The position numbers were made by a program, and so were the translations under genes. A stretch of 64,000 nucleotides of DNA from contig JAIMBJ010000001.1 of the NCBI GenBank assembly GCA_023511455.1, positions 127,146-191,145 of the forward strand, given 5' to 3'. Positions 53,017 through 62,100 of the stretch are shown here, one piece after another. Under the pieces are notes generated by a model, which searched no databases, had not been told where the DNA came from, and worked only from the letters and a program-made list of their open reading frames with translations. Positions within the stretch are counted from its first letter, which is position 1. Each line of letters opens with the position of its first letter. The DNA comes from Bacillota bacterium (GTDB taxonomy: Bacteria > Armatimonadota > HRBIN16).

Positions 53017-53046
53017 ATTATACATGACGAACATCGGCTTTTTCAA
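53017..53046 (-). promoter_or_regulatory. promoter of the actABCDEF-sco-cox operon
   Basis: On the minus strand TTGAAA (53046-53041), an 18-base spacer, then TATAAT (53022-53017), embedded in GTATAATTAGG. The promoter lies between DUF420 and actA. The same string occurs in the ctaB promoter. Confidence 0.7.
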
Positions 53047-53102
53047 TAGAAACAGGCTCGAAATTCGCAAAAAAATCGCGCCCAATTTCAAGATAATCCG
53101 CC

Positions 53103-53537
53103 TCATGCCCGTTGCGCATACTCCGGGAATAACACATAAAGAATGAAATAGATGATGACCCCCGTTGCTGAAACATACATCCACAGGGGCAGAGTCCACC
53201 GCGCGATGCGTCTGTGCCTTTCAAATTGTGCCTTCAAGGCGCGCCAGAAGGTCACCAGCACCAGCGGCACAATCACCGCTGCCAGAACGGTGTGAGTGGT
53301 CAATATCACCAGGTAGAATGTTCGCAGGGCTGGTGGCGCCGCGAAGCGTGTGGTGCCCGCATATGCATGGTAAACCAGGTAGCTTACCAGAAACAGCACG
53401 GATGCCATCAGCGCGGCTATCATACTCGCGCGGTGTTTGGCGACTTCACCCCGTCCGATGTATACCCTGCCTGCGACCAGGCACACGAAGCTGGTGAAAT
53501 TGAGCACGGCGTTCACGGTGGGAAGCCATTCGATCAC
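53103..53537 (-). CDS. DUF420 family membrane protein (CtaM-like)
   Basis: The 144-residue protein has four spans with conserved histidines: LPTVNAVLNFTSFVCLVAG, KHRASMIAALMASVLFLVSY, VYHAYAGTTRFA, VILTTHTVLAAVIVPLVLVT and HRRIARWTLPLWMYVSATG. In Firmicutes the DUF420 protein CtaM is needed for assembly or activity of heme A/caa3 oxidases. It overlaps the sco gene by 4 bases (ATGA) and closes the ctaB-sco operon ahead of actA. Confidence 0.92.
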   Translation of the reverse strand: MIEWLPTVNAVLNFTSFVCLVAGRVYIGRGEVAKHRASMIAALMASVLFLVSYLVYHAYAGTTRFAAPPALRTFYLVILTTHTVLAAVIVPLVLVTFWRALKAQFERHRRIARWTLPLWMYVSATGVIIYFILYVLFPEYAQRA

Positions 53538-54175
53538 TGCAGACCCTCTTCGCGCAGCAAACGGTGTATATCCTCTATCAACCGTTGCACCTGCTCCATA
53601 TCCAGACCACTGTAATAGCCTCGAATGCGCCCCGCGCTGTCTACCAGCACCAGCTTCTCGCTATGCACGAAGTCGTGTCGTGTGCCCTGAATCTCTTCAG
53701 GCACGTCCTCCGCCGCCAGCTTGAAGCCCTGACGTGCCAGCCGATAGATGGCTTTCTTTTCACCTGTCACGAACATCCACTGACCGGGCACGGCTCCCTT
53801 CCGTTGCGCGTAAGCGCGAAGCACCTCCGGGGTGTCATGCTCGGGATCCACGGTGAACGACACCAGACGAACATGGGGACTGCCTGCGAAAGCTTTCTGA
53901 ACTTCGACCATGTTCTCCTGCATGACGGGGCAGATACTTCGGCAGGTGGTGAAGAAGAAGTTGGTTACCCACACTTTGCCATACAGGTCTTCCAGTCGGA
54001 TGGGCTGACCTGTATGTGCAGTGAGCGAGAAGGCGGGTACCTGTCCGAACCCAGGCAGGGCGCTGGATGCCGTGTTCTGGCGTTTCGAGTGCACGTAAGC
54101 CACCGCCAGCAGCAGGATAGATGTGACCAGTAATCCCCAACTGGCAACACGGATAGCCCAGCGAGTAGCGATCAC
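53534..54175 (-). CDS. SCO1/SenC family copper chaperone
   Basis: The 213-residue protein has an N-terminal anchor (about 10-28). A thioredoxin fold follows with Cys78 and Cys82 in TTCRSICPVM, and a C-terminal copper-ligand histidine in HDFVHSEKLVLVD. It differs from the second SCO at 44.1 kb in sequence and topology (anchored at the N-terminus, with no C-terminal span). It probably assembles CuA or protects it. It lies 13 bp after ctaB. Confidence 0.94.
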   Translation of the reverse strand: MIATRWAIRVASWGLLVTSILLLAVAYVHSKRQNTASSALPGFGQVPAFSLTAHTGQPIRLEDLYGKVWVTNFFFTTCRSICPVMQENMVEVQKAFAGSPHVRLVSFTVDPEHDTPEVLRAYAQRKGAVPGQWMFVTGEKKAIYRLARQGFKLAAEDVPEEIQGTRHDFVHSEKLVLVDSAGRIRGYYSGLDMEQVQRLIEDIHRLLREEGLQ

Positions 54176-54188
54176 CTCTCGTCCCTCC

Positions 54189-55097
54189 TCAGTAAGCCAG
54201 TATCAACAGCAGTAACCACAGGGGCAGATACCCCAGTGAAGTGAACATCACTTTCATCGCCCGTTTGCCATCAGGTTGGCGCATGAAAGATTGCGCGGAA
54301 CGAGTGAGCCACGTCCCCAGAAGCAGCGCGCCTGCGGTGTAGAACCCCGAACGCCACCCCGTCAGGAACGGGATCAGACTGACAGCCAGCAACGCGAGCG
54401 AGAGAAGCCACATCATCCTGCCCACCACAAAACCCTCGTCGTCGTTGAATGGTACTAAGTGGAAGCCTGCCTCGTGGTATTCGTGCCGGTACTTCCACGC
54501 GATCGCCCAGAAGTGCGGAAACTGCCACAGGAACTGTACAGTGAACAGCAGAACCGCCTGCCAGCTAAGGGACCCTGAGGCGGCAGCCCATCCCGCCGCT
54601 GGTGGTATAGCGCCCGCTACCGCACCCACGACCGTACACCACGCGCTGACGCGTTTCAGGGGAGTGTAGGCAAGTACGTACACCAGCAAAGCAAAAGCAC
54701 CCAACAAGGCGGTCAGTGGATTCACTGTCAACCACAACACGACGATGCCCACTGCGCCCCACACCGTACTGACAATGGCCGCCTCTTTGGGGGATATCTT
54801 CCCGCTCGGAATAGGGCGGGTAGCCGTGCGGCGCATTCGGGCGTCGTGGCGCCACTCCAGCACCTGATTCCATCCGTTCGCCGACGCTATCACCAGCCAC
54901 ACACCTGCCGCGAAAGCCACAAGCACCGAAAACGGGAACACCGCTTGAGGAAGCCACATCGACGCCAGCGCGGACAGCCACACCAGCAGAGCCAGTCGGG
55001 GTTTGCTCAACTGCCAGTAAGCACATAGACGGGCGATGAGCACCGATGAAACGGACGTCGTCCATGAGTTGGGTGTTGCTACAAGTATGGACTTCAC
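54189..55097 (-). CDS. ctaB: protoheme IX farnesyltransferase (heme O synthase)
   Basis: The 302-residue membrane protein has the UbiA/CtaB motif ANGWNQVLEWRHDARMRR, with D85, then TRPIPSGKISPKEA. Later, HFWAIAWKYRHEYHEAG and VPFNDDEGFV carry the second Asp-rich site. The first site is more divergent than usual (ND is replaced by NQ). It adds a farnesyl group to heme B to give heme O for the oxidase. Heme A synthase (CtaA) is not in the window. GTG 55097 follows AAGGAG by 8 bases; the frame is open to 55145 but has no such site. Confidence 0.92.
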   Translation of the reverse strand: MKSILVATPNSWTTSVSSVLIARLCAYWQLSKPRLALLVWLSALASMWLPQAVFPFSVLVAFAAGVWLVIASANGWNQVLEWRHDARMRRTATRPIPSGKISPKEAAIVSTVWGAVGIVVLWLTVNPLTALLGAFALLVYVLAYTPLKRVSAWCTVVGAVAGAIPPAAGWAAASGSLSWQAVLLFTVQFLWQFPHFWAIAWKYRHEYHEAGFHLVPFNDDEGFVVGRMMWLLSLALLAVSLIPFLTGWRSGFYTAGALLLGTWLTRSAQSFMRQPDGKRAMKVMFTSLGYLPLWLLLLILAY

Positions 55098-55150
55098 CAA
55101 AACCGCTCCTTGATGCGAGTTTCTAGTTTGAGAAATATTTATCAATCCTA

Positions 55151-55179
55151 ATTATACTGATGTCATGGAGGCGAGTCAA
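55151..55179 (-). promoter_or_regulatory. promoter of the ctaB-sco-DUF420 operon
   Basis: On the minus strand TTGACT (55179-55174), a 17-base spacer, then TATAAT (55156-55151), within GTATAATTAGG. This is the best sigma70-like promoter in the window. The start site would be near 55145, about 45 bases before GTG 55097. Confidence 0.8.
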
Positions 55180-55299
55180 GACTCACGGGGCTGTTCGAAA
55201 AAGATACCAACAGGAAAGTACTGTCCTGCACGCACAGGGTGAAACTTTTGCCCCGACTTTTCCGTCAAACTAAATGGATGAGCAATTATCGTTGATACC

Positions 55300-55317
55300 G
55301 CTCACTATGCTGTGAGC
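55300..55317 (+). promoter_or_regulatory. inverted repeat upstream of the BON gene
   Basis: GCTCAC (55300-55305) and GTGAGC (55312-55317) form a perfect inverted repeat with a 6-base spacer, 38 bases upstream of ATG 55355. It could be an operator or an RNA hairpin. The surrounding gap (55098-55354) otherwise holds the ctaB promoter and no visible gene. Confidence 0.4.
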
Positions 55318-55354
55318 ACGTCTTCCCACCCTCAGGGGAAAGGAGGTGAAGGAA

Positions 55355-55594
55355 ATGCCTCTGGAAGACGTCGCCATGCGTCGAGAGCTGATGCACGAGG
55401 TCGCCAAGCGCCCGATTGACTACTCGTTGCTGGATATTCACGTGGTGCATGGCGTGGTGTATCTGCGCGGCATCGTACGCAAACTGCGCGGCTATGATGC
55501 AGACCCAGCGCAGGAGATAGAGACCCTTTGCCGCATCTTCCGCCAGAAGCCCGGCATCCGCCAGGTGGTCAACGAGGTCACCATCCGGCATTAG
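55355..55594 (+). CDS. small BON-domain protein
   Basis: The 79-residue protein consists of a single BON-like unit: LMHEVAKRPIDYSLLDIHVV, then VVYLRGIVRKLRG and the closing GIRQVVNEVTIRH. BON domains bind phospholipid or other proteins and often sit in osmotic or stress proteins. There is no signal peptide, so it is probably cytoplasmic. ATG 55355 is 8 bases after AAAGGAGG; a GTG three codons earlier overlaps that site and is unlikely. Confidence 0.75.
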   Translation: MPLEDVAMRRELMHEVAKRPIDYSLLDIHVVHGVVYLRGIVRKLRGYDADPAQEIETLCRIFRQKPGIRQVVNEVTIRH

Positions 55595-55636
55595 ATACGC
55601 CCTGCGCAGGTCGCCGCTACCGCCCGAGAGTGGAAC

Positions 55637-56347
55637 CTACTCGCGGGAAGGGAGGGGGACTGGTTTGTCTCTGAACACCAGATACCCGAACCGATGCGGG
55701 CGATGAAACGATACGTTTTCCCCCAGCACCGGTGACCAGCAGGTGTATTCTGTCTCCTTCCCGCTCATCTCGATGCGGTAGTGATTCACGCGCCATGTGT
55801 CTCCATCGGCAGGCGGTAATCTGGGGGCATCGCGGAAGACAGAGAAGGGGATCGATACCTCGCACTGCCAGCCGGGCACCTCGATGCCGTCGATGACCGT
55901 TTTGCCTGTTTTCACCGCCCACTTCATGCCTTTGGCATCCCACTCGATGAACATGTGGAACTTGCCCTCATCCAGCCACACCGCCACGAGGTCCACACAC
56001 GCCCCCAGCGCGTTCCACTCAAACTCACAATAGTCCCGCAGGTCCTGACCGCCATCCGCAAAAAACTCCACCACCTCTTCCAGCCACAGTGGGTCATCCC
56101 GCTTACGCATCCTGCTGCGGAAGCTGTCATCCTCTACCCAGTAAGCGAGGTACAGGTTCTTCGTATCCCATGCCATCTTCACGCGCGTTTCGCGTTCTGG
56201 TGCCGAGCCGTCTTTCCACACCGTCAACCGCATGGCAGGCGCGTGTTTCCACGTGCGCTCGTCCAGAGCACCGTCCACGCGAATGCGGTCCGTCGTGCGA
56301 AAACATTCGTAAGTCGGTAAGGGCATCTGTTCCGATGTATGTTGCAT
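55637..56347 (-). CDS. CBM9-like domain protein
   Basis: The 236-residue protein matches the carbohydrate-binding family 9-like domain: a start RIRVDGALDERTWKHAPAM, VKMAWDTKNLYLAYWVEDDS, WLEEVVEFFADGG and YCEFEWNALGA, then CEVSIPFSVF and FGYLVF. Such single-domain proteins occur alone or attached to xylanases and other sugar enzymes. The protein has no obvious signal peptide from ATG 56347. That start is chosen because GGGAG lies about 6 bases upstream; a longer frame reaches 56437. Confidence 0.82.
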   Translation of the reverse strand: MQHTSEQMPLPTYECFRTTDRIRVDGALDERTWKHAPAMRLTVWKDGSAPERETRVKMAWDTKNLYLAYWVEDDSFRSRMRKRDDPLWLEEVVEFFADGGQDLRDYCEFEWNALGACVDLVAVWLDEGKFHMFIEWDAKGMKWAVKTGKTVIDGIEVPGWQCEVSIPFSVFRDAPRLPPADGDTWRVNHYRIEMSGKETEYTCWSPVLGENVSFHRPHRFGYLVFRDKPVPLPSRE

Positions 56348-56502
56348 GGCCGTCTCCCAGTCAACCAGTTTAAGCAGGTTCATCTTACATGAGGAGACCG
56401 GGGGAGTCAAGAGACAGGGGGCGAATTTCTCTGCCACGTCACGGTATAATGGGGTAACGTGAGACGCTTTCGGTCAAACCTTTTCTGGCAGGAGAAAGGA
56501 AC

Positions 56503-56724
56503 ATGCACGTACGCCTGAATGCGCCCGACATCGCTTGCAAAAGCTGCGTCAACGCCATCACGAACGCCCTGATGAAGGTGGACGGAGTACAACAGGTGAG
56601 TGTGGACATCGCCACCAAAACGGTGGAAGTGCAGTTTGAGGAGAACCGGGTTACGATGGATGCCATCCTGCACCGGCTGGATGCGGCGGGCTTTCCGGCG
56701 CAGGTCATCGGCTCCGCAAATTAG
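56503..56724 (+). CDS. heavy-metal-associated (HMA) domain protein, CopZ-like
   Basis: The 73-residue protein is one HMA ferredoxin-like fold. The metal motif is DIACKSCVNAI (Cys12, Cys15), then VDGVQQVSVDIATKTVEVQF and a final LDAAGFPAQV, as in Atx1/CopZ copper chaperones. It probably carries Cu(I), and could feed the SCO/CuA route, although no copper ATPase is near. AGGAGAAAGGA sits about 5 bases upstream of the ATG. TATAAT at 56445-56450 may be its -10 box, with no clear -35. Confidence 0.88.
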   Translation: MHVRLNAPDIACKSCVNAITNALMKVDGVQQVSVDIATKTVEVQFEENRVTMDAILHRLDAAGFPAQVIGSAN

Positions 56725-56815
56725 GGCAGCACCGTTTTCGCATTTGAACGGGAAGTCAAGCAAGCACCACCGCCGTATGGCGGTGGTGAGTATCATCTAT
56801 TCATACGGGACGATG

Positions 56816-59527
56816 CTAATCGTGAGCGGGAAGTATCTCGATATCGTCCAGAGAGAACACGGCGCTTTCGGTAGCATCGCTCACAAAGCCGACCCAGGTG
56901 AGTACCCCGAAGCCATCATCGGAGGGCAGGTCATCCCACTGGTGTTGCGTGCCGTCGGGGAGACGCACCTTCATTCCCCAGCGTGCGCCAGTGGGTTTGC
57001 CCATTTGCGCCCATACCTCGAACTGCACCCACTGACCAAGGGGCAGGCTCACGCGCTCGCCGCCACGAACCTGTAGCGAGCCGTCTGCCACGCGGAAGGT
57101 GGGTCCCACGCGGTAGGGGGTCTGCCTCCAGTCGCGCCATTCGTGATACATCACCGTCTCCGCCTCTATCCGCAGGGCGAAGCGAGCGCGGCTGACACCC
57201 TGCCGATGATTCGGCTGGTAGGCGAAGTGCGGATTGAACGCATGTTGCAATCCGGGGGCGTCTACCACCTTCAGGCAGCGACCCCTACTGAAAGCCGTCT
57301 CGTCTGTCACCGAGATGCTGTCGCCCTTGCCTTCGGTAATGACCTGTGCCATCATCGGCGGAGAACCGACGGGTGTCTTTTCGAAACCGTCTTCCACGCG
57401 CATCGGCGGCGGTTCAGGAGCGAACTGCACCGGCGGATACCGTCGGGAGCGGGCGAGCGACACCCATCGCGAGTCGCCGTAGACACCTGCTCTGGTGTAG
57501 TCAAAGGGTTTGAAGCCGATTCGCAAGGCTGGCGAGCCCGGACGGAGGCGAAAATCGTGACGCTCTGGGTTGACAAACAGCGGGTCGGCGATGAGGCTTC
57601 CCTCGTCTTTCCCCAGTGCGCGCCATTGCTCCCACGAAAGGTCTTCGAAGGTAACCGGTTGTCCACCCGCTTTGAAGTACAGGTTTTGCCGCAGCACCAC
57701 GTTGGCATCTTTCCACGAGCCGGTGAACAGGGGACCCTCCTTCCAGTACACGATGTTGCGCTCGAAGGTGAAGGAGAGGTGCGGCTCCACACGCGACCGC
57801 TGCAGCTGCCCGTCCATGCTGAAGGCGAGGATGTTGTTCCGGATGATGTTCTCCCTGCCGTAGTGCTGGTGGTAGGTGCCCGTTTTCACGTTATACACGA
57901 GGTTGTTTTCCATCACGATGTGCGTGCTGCCCTCATCGTTGTACAGCCCCCAGCCGCCGCGTCCGTAGCGGTCATACGAATAGACGTCGTGTATCACGTT
58001 GTTGCTGACGGTGGTGCCATCGGAGATACCCAGCGTGTACACGCCGCCCATATCGCTCAGCACGCCCCAGCCGAGATGGTGGATGCGGTTGAACTCGGTC
58101 CTGTTGCGCTGGGCACGGCTTTCCCCATAGCCCCACGTCCAGCCAACGGAGACGCCCGTATAGAAAAAGTCGCCGATGTCGTTGTGCGTGATTTCATTGT
58201 CTCCGCTCTGTCCTATCCAGATGCCTACCGCACCCATGTGGATGCGTCCGCCTCCCTGAATGATGCAGTTATGCACGGTAATGCGTGCGGTCTCCTGACC
58301 GGCAGAGGGGATGCTTCCCTCTCCGATGCGCACGCCGCCTGCTCCCATGTCATGCAGGTGGCAACGCTCCACGCGACAATCGGTGCACGCGCGGCGGAAC
58401 CACACCGCGTAGGTGCCGATGTGCCCAATTTCACAGTCCTGCAGGGTTACATGCCGCGCCCCGTCCGCCATCACAACGGCAGGAATGTTGAACGCCGCCT
58501 ACCAGTCGCCGTGCCCTTGCGGAGGCAGCACATACTGCGCATGGCGGAAAGTCAGTCCTTTGAAGGCGATATGCTCCACCCACTTGCCTTCCTCCGGCTT
58601 ACCTTCGATGCGAATGAAGGAGTCAGTCACCGGAGCGTACACCTGCGCACGCCCCATGTCCTCTCCGGGCAGCGGCTTGTAGTACAGGGTACCATCGCGG
58701 CTCAAGAACCACTCGCCCGGCTCGTCTAGCGCGGCGAGGAGGCTCTCCAGATGGTAGCGCTGGTTCGGCGCCCATTCCAGAAACCGCCAGGTGTGTCCAC
58801 CGGTGGTAATTACTGCGCCCGTTTCGGCGTCGACAGAGGCAACACGGTGGCGCGAAATCTCCCACGAGTGGTACACCACCACCGTCACATCGCGCAGCTG
58901 CTCCGGTGAGAGCGAAAGCAGAGGCGCAATGTCCTCCTTTCGGGCGATGAACGCGCGGTTGCTGAGATACGCTTTTTGTCCCGTCAACGGATCGATACCT
59001 TCGTCGATGCGGGAAAGCATGTAATAGTAAAAGCGATTGGGCGAGCGGGCGCGGATGGCACGCCTGCCGTTTACCCACAGCTGCTCGAAGTACCACTTGC
59101 CTGCCCGCACTTCGGGGATGACAGTTGTCCAGATGCCGTTTGCGCCTTTGCGGAAGCCGGTCATGCGTTTGCCGCCATCAAACACGGGTCTGGCGTTGGG
59201 CATCGCTTCGTAAATAATGGGCGCGTCTGCGGTGCCGCTGTCCTCTGGGGTAAAGACGACCGGCTCGGTTATCCGGTAGGTTCCACCGGCAAACAGTACA
59301 TGAACGGGCACACGCAATCTCTGCGTTACCTTCAGCCGGCGCACTGCATTTCGTGCTCCCTGCAGCGTGGCGAGCGGTCCGTCCGTACGCGAGGCGTTGG
59401 GACGCGGAAGCCTGCCCGACCAGCGGTCGTTGCCATTGGGCGCGACGTAAAGACGTATTGGCGGCTGTGCGGAAACGGCAACCGCCAGCATCAAAACGGC
59501 CAGCAATATTCCGACGCCTTCTCTCAT
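56816..59527 (-). pseudogene. secreted right-handed beta-helix carbohydrate-active protein interrupted by an in-frame TAG
   Basis: ATG 59527 opens a signal peptide (GILLAVLMLAVAVSAQ), then PIRLYVAPNGNDRWSG and a parallel beta-helix region (LATLQGARNAVR, KGLTFRHAQYV). At 58499-58501 an in-frame TAG follows GHGDW. The frame continues [17 protein letters not shown] and further beta-helix coils ([24 protein letters not shown]) plus a C-terminal jelly-roll to 56816, for 903 codons in all. In relatives the residue here is usually Gln (QAA), so CAG to TAG explains it. The pattern recalls GH141-like proteins. A nonsense mutation, a polymorphism or an error are all possible. The downstream part has a possible start at 58474 but no signal peptide. 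Confidence 0.75.
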
Positions 59528-59551
59528 GTGTGTCTACACCTCTCCCGGTAT

Positions 59552-62098
59552 TCAGCGGTATACCTCCAGCTCCGCGATGCTCATCTGCACGCCCAGCTGG
59601 TTGGGTCCGTCTGGTTTGACGGCTTGCACGCGCACATAGCGGGCAGGAGTGGCTGGGAAACGATGCTCCCGCGCTCCACCCACGCCGTCGGTGACATGGG
59701 CAACTTCGCACCAGTTGATGCCGTCCTCCGAAATCCACAGGCGGTACTCGGTGGCGTATCCCGGTCCAAAGCGGATGACCACCCGACCTACCGGGTAAGT
59801 TTTCTGCAGGTCCACCTGATAGCTCCACGCCCACTCATTGCCTGCCTGCGCAAAGGTAACAGGGTCGCCATCCACTCCACGCGACGCAAACGGCTCCCAG
59901 CCGCTGGGAGGGAGGGGACGCTTGCCATCTGCGCTGAGCAACCACGCGGGTTTGTTGAGAGCCAGATTCGCACTGCGTTTCACCGGAGGTCTGGGGGGTA
60001 CGAACGGGGGGTACGGCGGCTTCAGCGGCTTTGCCAGCTCCACTTTCAGGATGGTATCCACCGGGTCGCTCGCTATCGTGCGGGCGTCGATGTGTACGGT
60101 GTCGTTCTGCTGGCGGAAGGGCACCACTCTGTTCTGGTTCATCCACACCACCCGCTGTACCGGCTGGCGCACGGGGGAGAGCACAATGTTGCCATCGGGC
60201 GGCATGCCCGTTTTTCCGCGTGGGGTCTGCAGGATATGCAGGTACAGCGCGCTGCCGTCCGCTTTCACCAGACTGTAGCCCCAGGAAGCGGGCGGCAGGG
60301 GGGCGGGGTATACCTGTGTGAAGCTCTCCACCAACGAGGGTATCCCCGTGGGGTTGAACCAGTCTGCCATCTCGCGGTGGCATTGCAGCACCGGCGAGTC
60401 GGACAGCGTACGGATTTGCGTGGCGATGGTGGGACTGTGGTCGATGTTCGCCACGTAGCCTTCGCCGATGAGCGAAATCATCGCCTTCACGTAGTCCTGC
60501 CAGCGCGGATGAACCCCTTTCGAGTAGACGAAGTTGGGGTCGGTAACCAGACGCCAGCTTTCCACCACCGGTCGCTTAAACCAGCTGATGGGCACGGGCC
60601 ATGTTCGCCAGTGCTTTTCTCCCCATGCGCCCCAGCCTTCCATGCAAACCGCATCCCAGTCGCCGTTGAACAGGGTCGGAATGCCGTTCAGGATGATGAG
60701 CGTATCGGGGTTGTGAGCGCGGATGACGCTGTACATCGCGTCCAGCGCAAAGCCTCGCCAGCCGGCCCAGTCGAACCAGATAGCAGACGGGTTATAGCGC
60801 CGCATCACCTCGTCGATAACGAGGATGGCTCCGTTCTCGCCGCCGTGGTTATCACCGTCGAAGTTACCAATGTACACGCCGAAGCGGATGCCTTCCACCT
60901 CCAGAGCCTGTTTGTAGGGCATCAGCACATCGCCCAGCGGGTTGTCTGGATGATAGCGAGACTGCCAGCGGTAGCGGTGGTCGCCGTTGTTATAGCCGAT
61001 GCACATACCCAGCGCGTAGCCCTGTCGCTTCATCAGGCGGGCGAAGGTACGGTGCTCGCCGGCAGGCATGCTCTCCGGTGCGTGAATCAGCGCATCGAGT
61101 CTCGCCTCCTCCAGCCATTTGTTGGGTCGTTCCCGCACGGTCAGGCTGAAGGTCTGCACAGCCACTGCGCCTGCACTATCCCTCACCTGTATGGTGAGCG
61201 GGTATTCGCCGGGCTTTGCGCCAGCATCCACTGTTCCCACGATGTGTCCGTCTTCCAGCAGACGCAGTCCCGCCGGCAATCTACCCCGCAACACACGCCA
61301 CCGGTAGGGTGGGGAACCGCCCTGCGCCATCAGGCGGAACGGGGAGGCTTTTACCGTCAGATGGGGAGCCAGCGCCAGGAAGCCCAGTACGTCGGTGGAG
61401 GTGGTGGAGGCAAAGGCGTCCGCCTGCACGTAGGGCCACTCCCGATAGGCTATCGGCAGCGCACCCGCGCCAATGTCGGTCATCCCCTGCGTGCAGATAG
61501 CCAGCTTGCCTGCGCCCCCGTTCACCGAGGGGATAACATCGGGCATTGGCTCGCCCTGAGCGTCGGTCAGGCTGGCGTAGAAGCCGAAGCGTCCTTCCTC
61601 CGTGTTGGCGATTTTGAGCAGCAGGCGGTTCCAGCCCTGCTGGAGCGTTACCGCCGCACTCACAGCGTCGCGCTGCCAGTTCCCTTCACGCACTTCCAGC
61701 ACCAGCTCGCCGTTCAGCCACACCTTCGCCAGGTGGTCTGCGCCCAGCTTCAGCTGCGCACTTCGCGCTGTCGGGCAGAAGAGATGGACATGGGCATAGG
61801 CAACCTTTGCGGCGATGCTCTCGCCCCGTTTCACGGCGAAATAGCTGAACAGGTCGTTGTAGTCGTCGTAGTTGCGGCTGAAGGTGCGGTCGTCGAAATA
61901 GCGCCACTCTTTGCCCGCGCTGACCGTGCCGACGGATGGCTGCACCTCCCTTTCGCCAATCCAGTCCCGCTCGAAGCCGCTGTTGCCTGTGTTATCGAAC
62001 GTTCCCAGAACCAGCCACGTGTTCAACCCTGAAGGTGCAGCCATCGTCAACACCTCGCCGCAAAGCAGTAGCAGGATGCTCAAACCGACCGAACGCAT
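59552..62098 (-). CDS. secreted GH29-like (alpha-L-fucosidase-type) protein with F5/8 type C domain
   Basis: The 848-residue protein starts with a signal peptide (MRSVGLSILLLLCGEVLTMAA). It has an N-terminal beta domain (about 20-200) and an Ig-like putative binding domain (about 235-315, GSPPYRWRVLRGRLPAGL). A TIM barrel of GH29 style follows (about 330-600, GIRFGVYIGNFDGDNHGG, SAIWFDWAGWRG; the Asp of WFDW aligns with the usual nucleophile). The C-terminus is an F5/8 type C (discoidin/CBM32) domain (about 690-848). It may remove fucose or a related sugar from polysaccharide outside the cell. The start is 2 bases after the previous stop, with no strong ribosome-binding site, implying coupling. 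Confidence 0.78.
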   Translation of the reverse strand: MRSVGLSILLLLCGEVLTMAAPSGLNTWLVLGTFDNTGNSGFERDWIGEREVQPSVGTVSAGKEWRYFDDRTFSRNYDDYNDLFSYFAVKRGESIAAKVAYAHVHLFCPTARSAQLKLGADHLAKVWLNGELVLEVREGNWQRDAVSAAVTLQQGWNRLLLKIANTEEGRFGFYASLTDAQGEPMPDVIPSVNGGAGKLAICTQGMTDIGAGALPIAYREWPYVQADAFASTTSTDVLGFLALAPHLTVKASPFRLMAQGGSPPYRWRVLRGRLPAGLRLLEDGHIVGTVDAGAKPGEYPLTIQVRDSAGAVAVQTFSLTVRERPNKWLEEARLDALIHAPESMPAGEHRTFARLMKRQGYALGMCIGYNNGDHRYRWQSRYHPDNPLGDVLMPYKQALEVEGIRFGVYIGNFDGDNHGGENGAILVIDEVMRRYNPSAIWFDWAGWRGFALDAMYSVIRAHNPDTLIILNGIPTLFNGDWDAVCMEGWGAWGEKHWRTWPVPISWFKRPVVESWRLVTDPNFVYSKGVHPRWQDYVKAMISLIGEGYVANIDHSPTIATQIRTLSDSPVLQCHREMADWFNPTGIPSLVESFTQVYPAPLPPASWGYSLVKADGSALYLHILQTPRGKTGMPPDGNIVLSPVRQPVQRVVWMNQNRVVPFRQQNDTVHIDARTIASDPVDTILKVELAKPLKPPYPPFVPPRPPVKRSANLALNKPAWLLSADGKRPLPPSGWEPFASRGVDGDPVTFAQAGNEWAWSYQVDLQKTYPVGRVVIRFGPGYATEYRLWISEDGINWCEVAHVTDGVGGAREHRFPATPARYVRVQAVKPDGPNQLGVQMSIAELEVYR

Positions 62099-62100
62099 CG

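Noticed and set aside
31665-58501. Stop-codon reassignment as an explanation for the internal TGA and TAG
   Set aside because: Intact neighbouring genes end in both TAG (URO-D, NDH-2) and TGA (amidohydrolase, FAH-linked phosphatase), so both codons work as stops in this genome.
58976-62032. Very long plus-strand open frame (over 1000 codons) opposite the sugar-enzyme genes
   Set aside because: It is antisense to recognisable GH29-like and beta-helix genes, has no ribosome-binding site and no recognisable domain; GC-rich codon bias explains its length.
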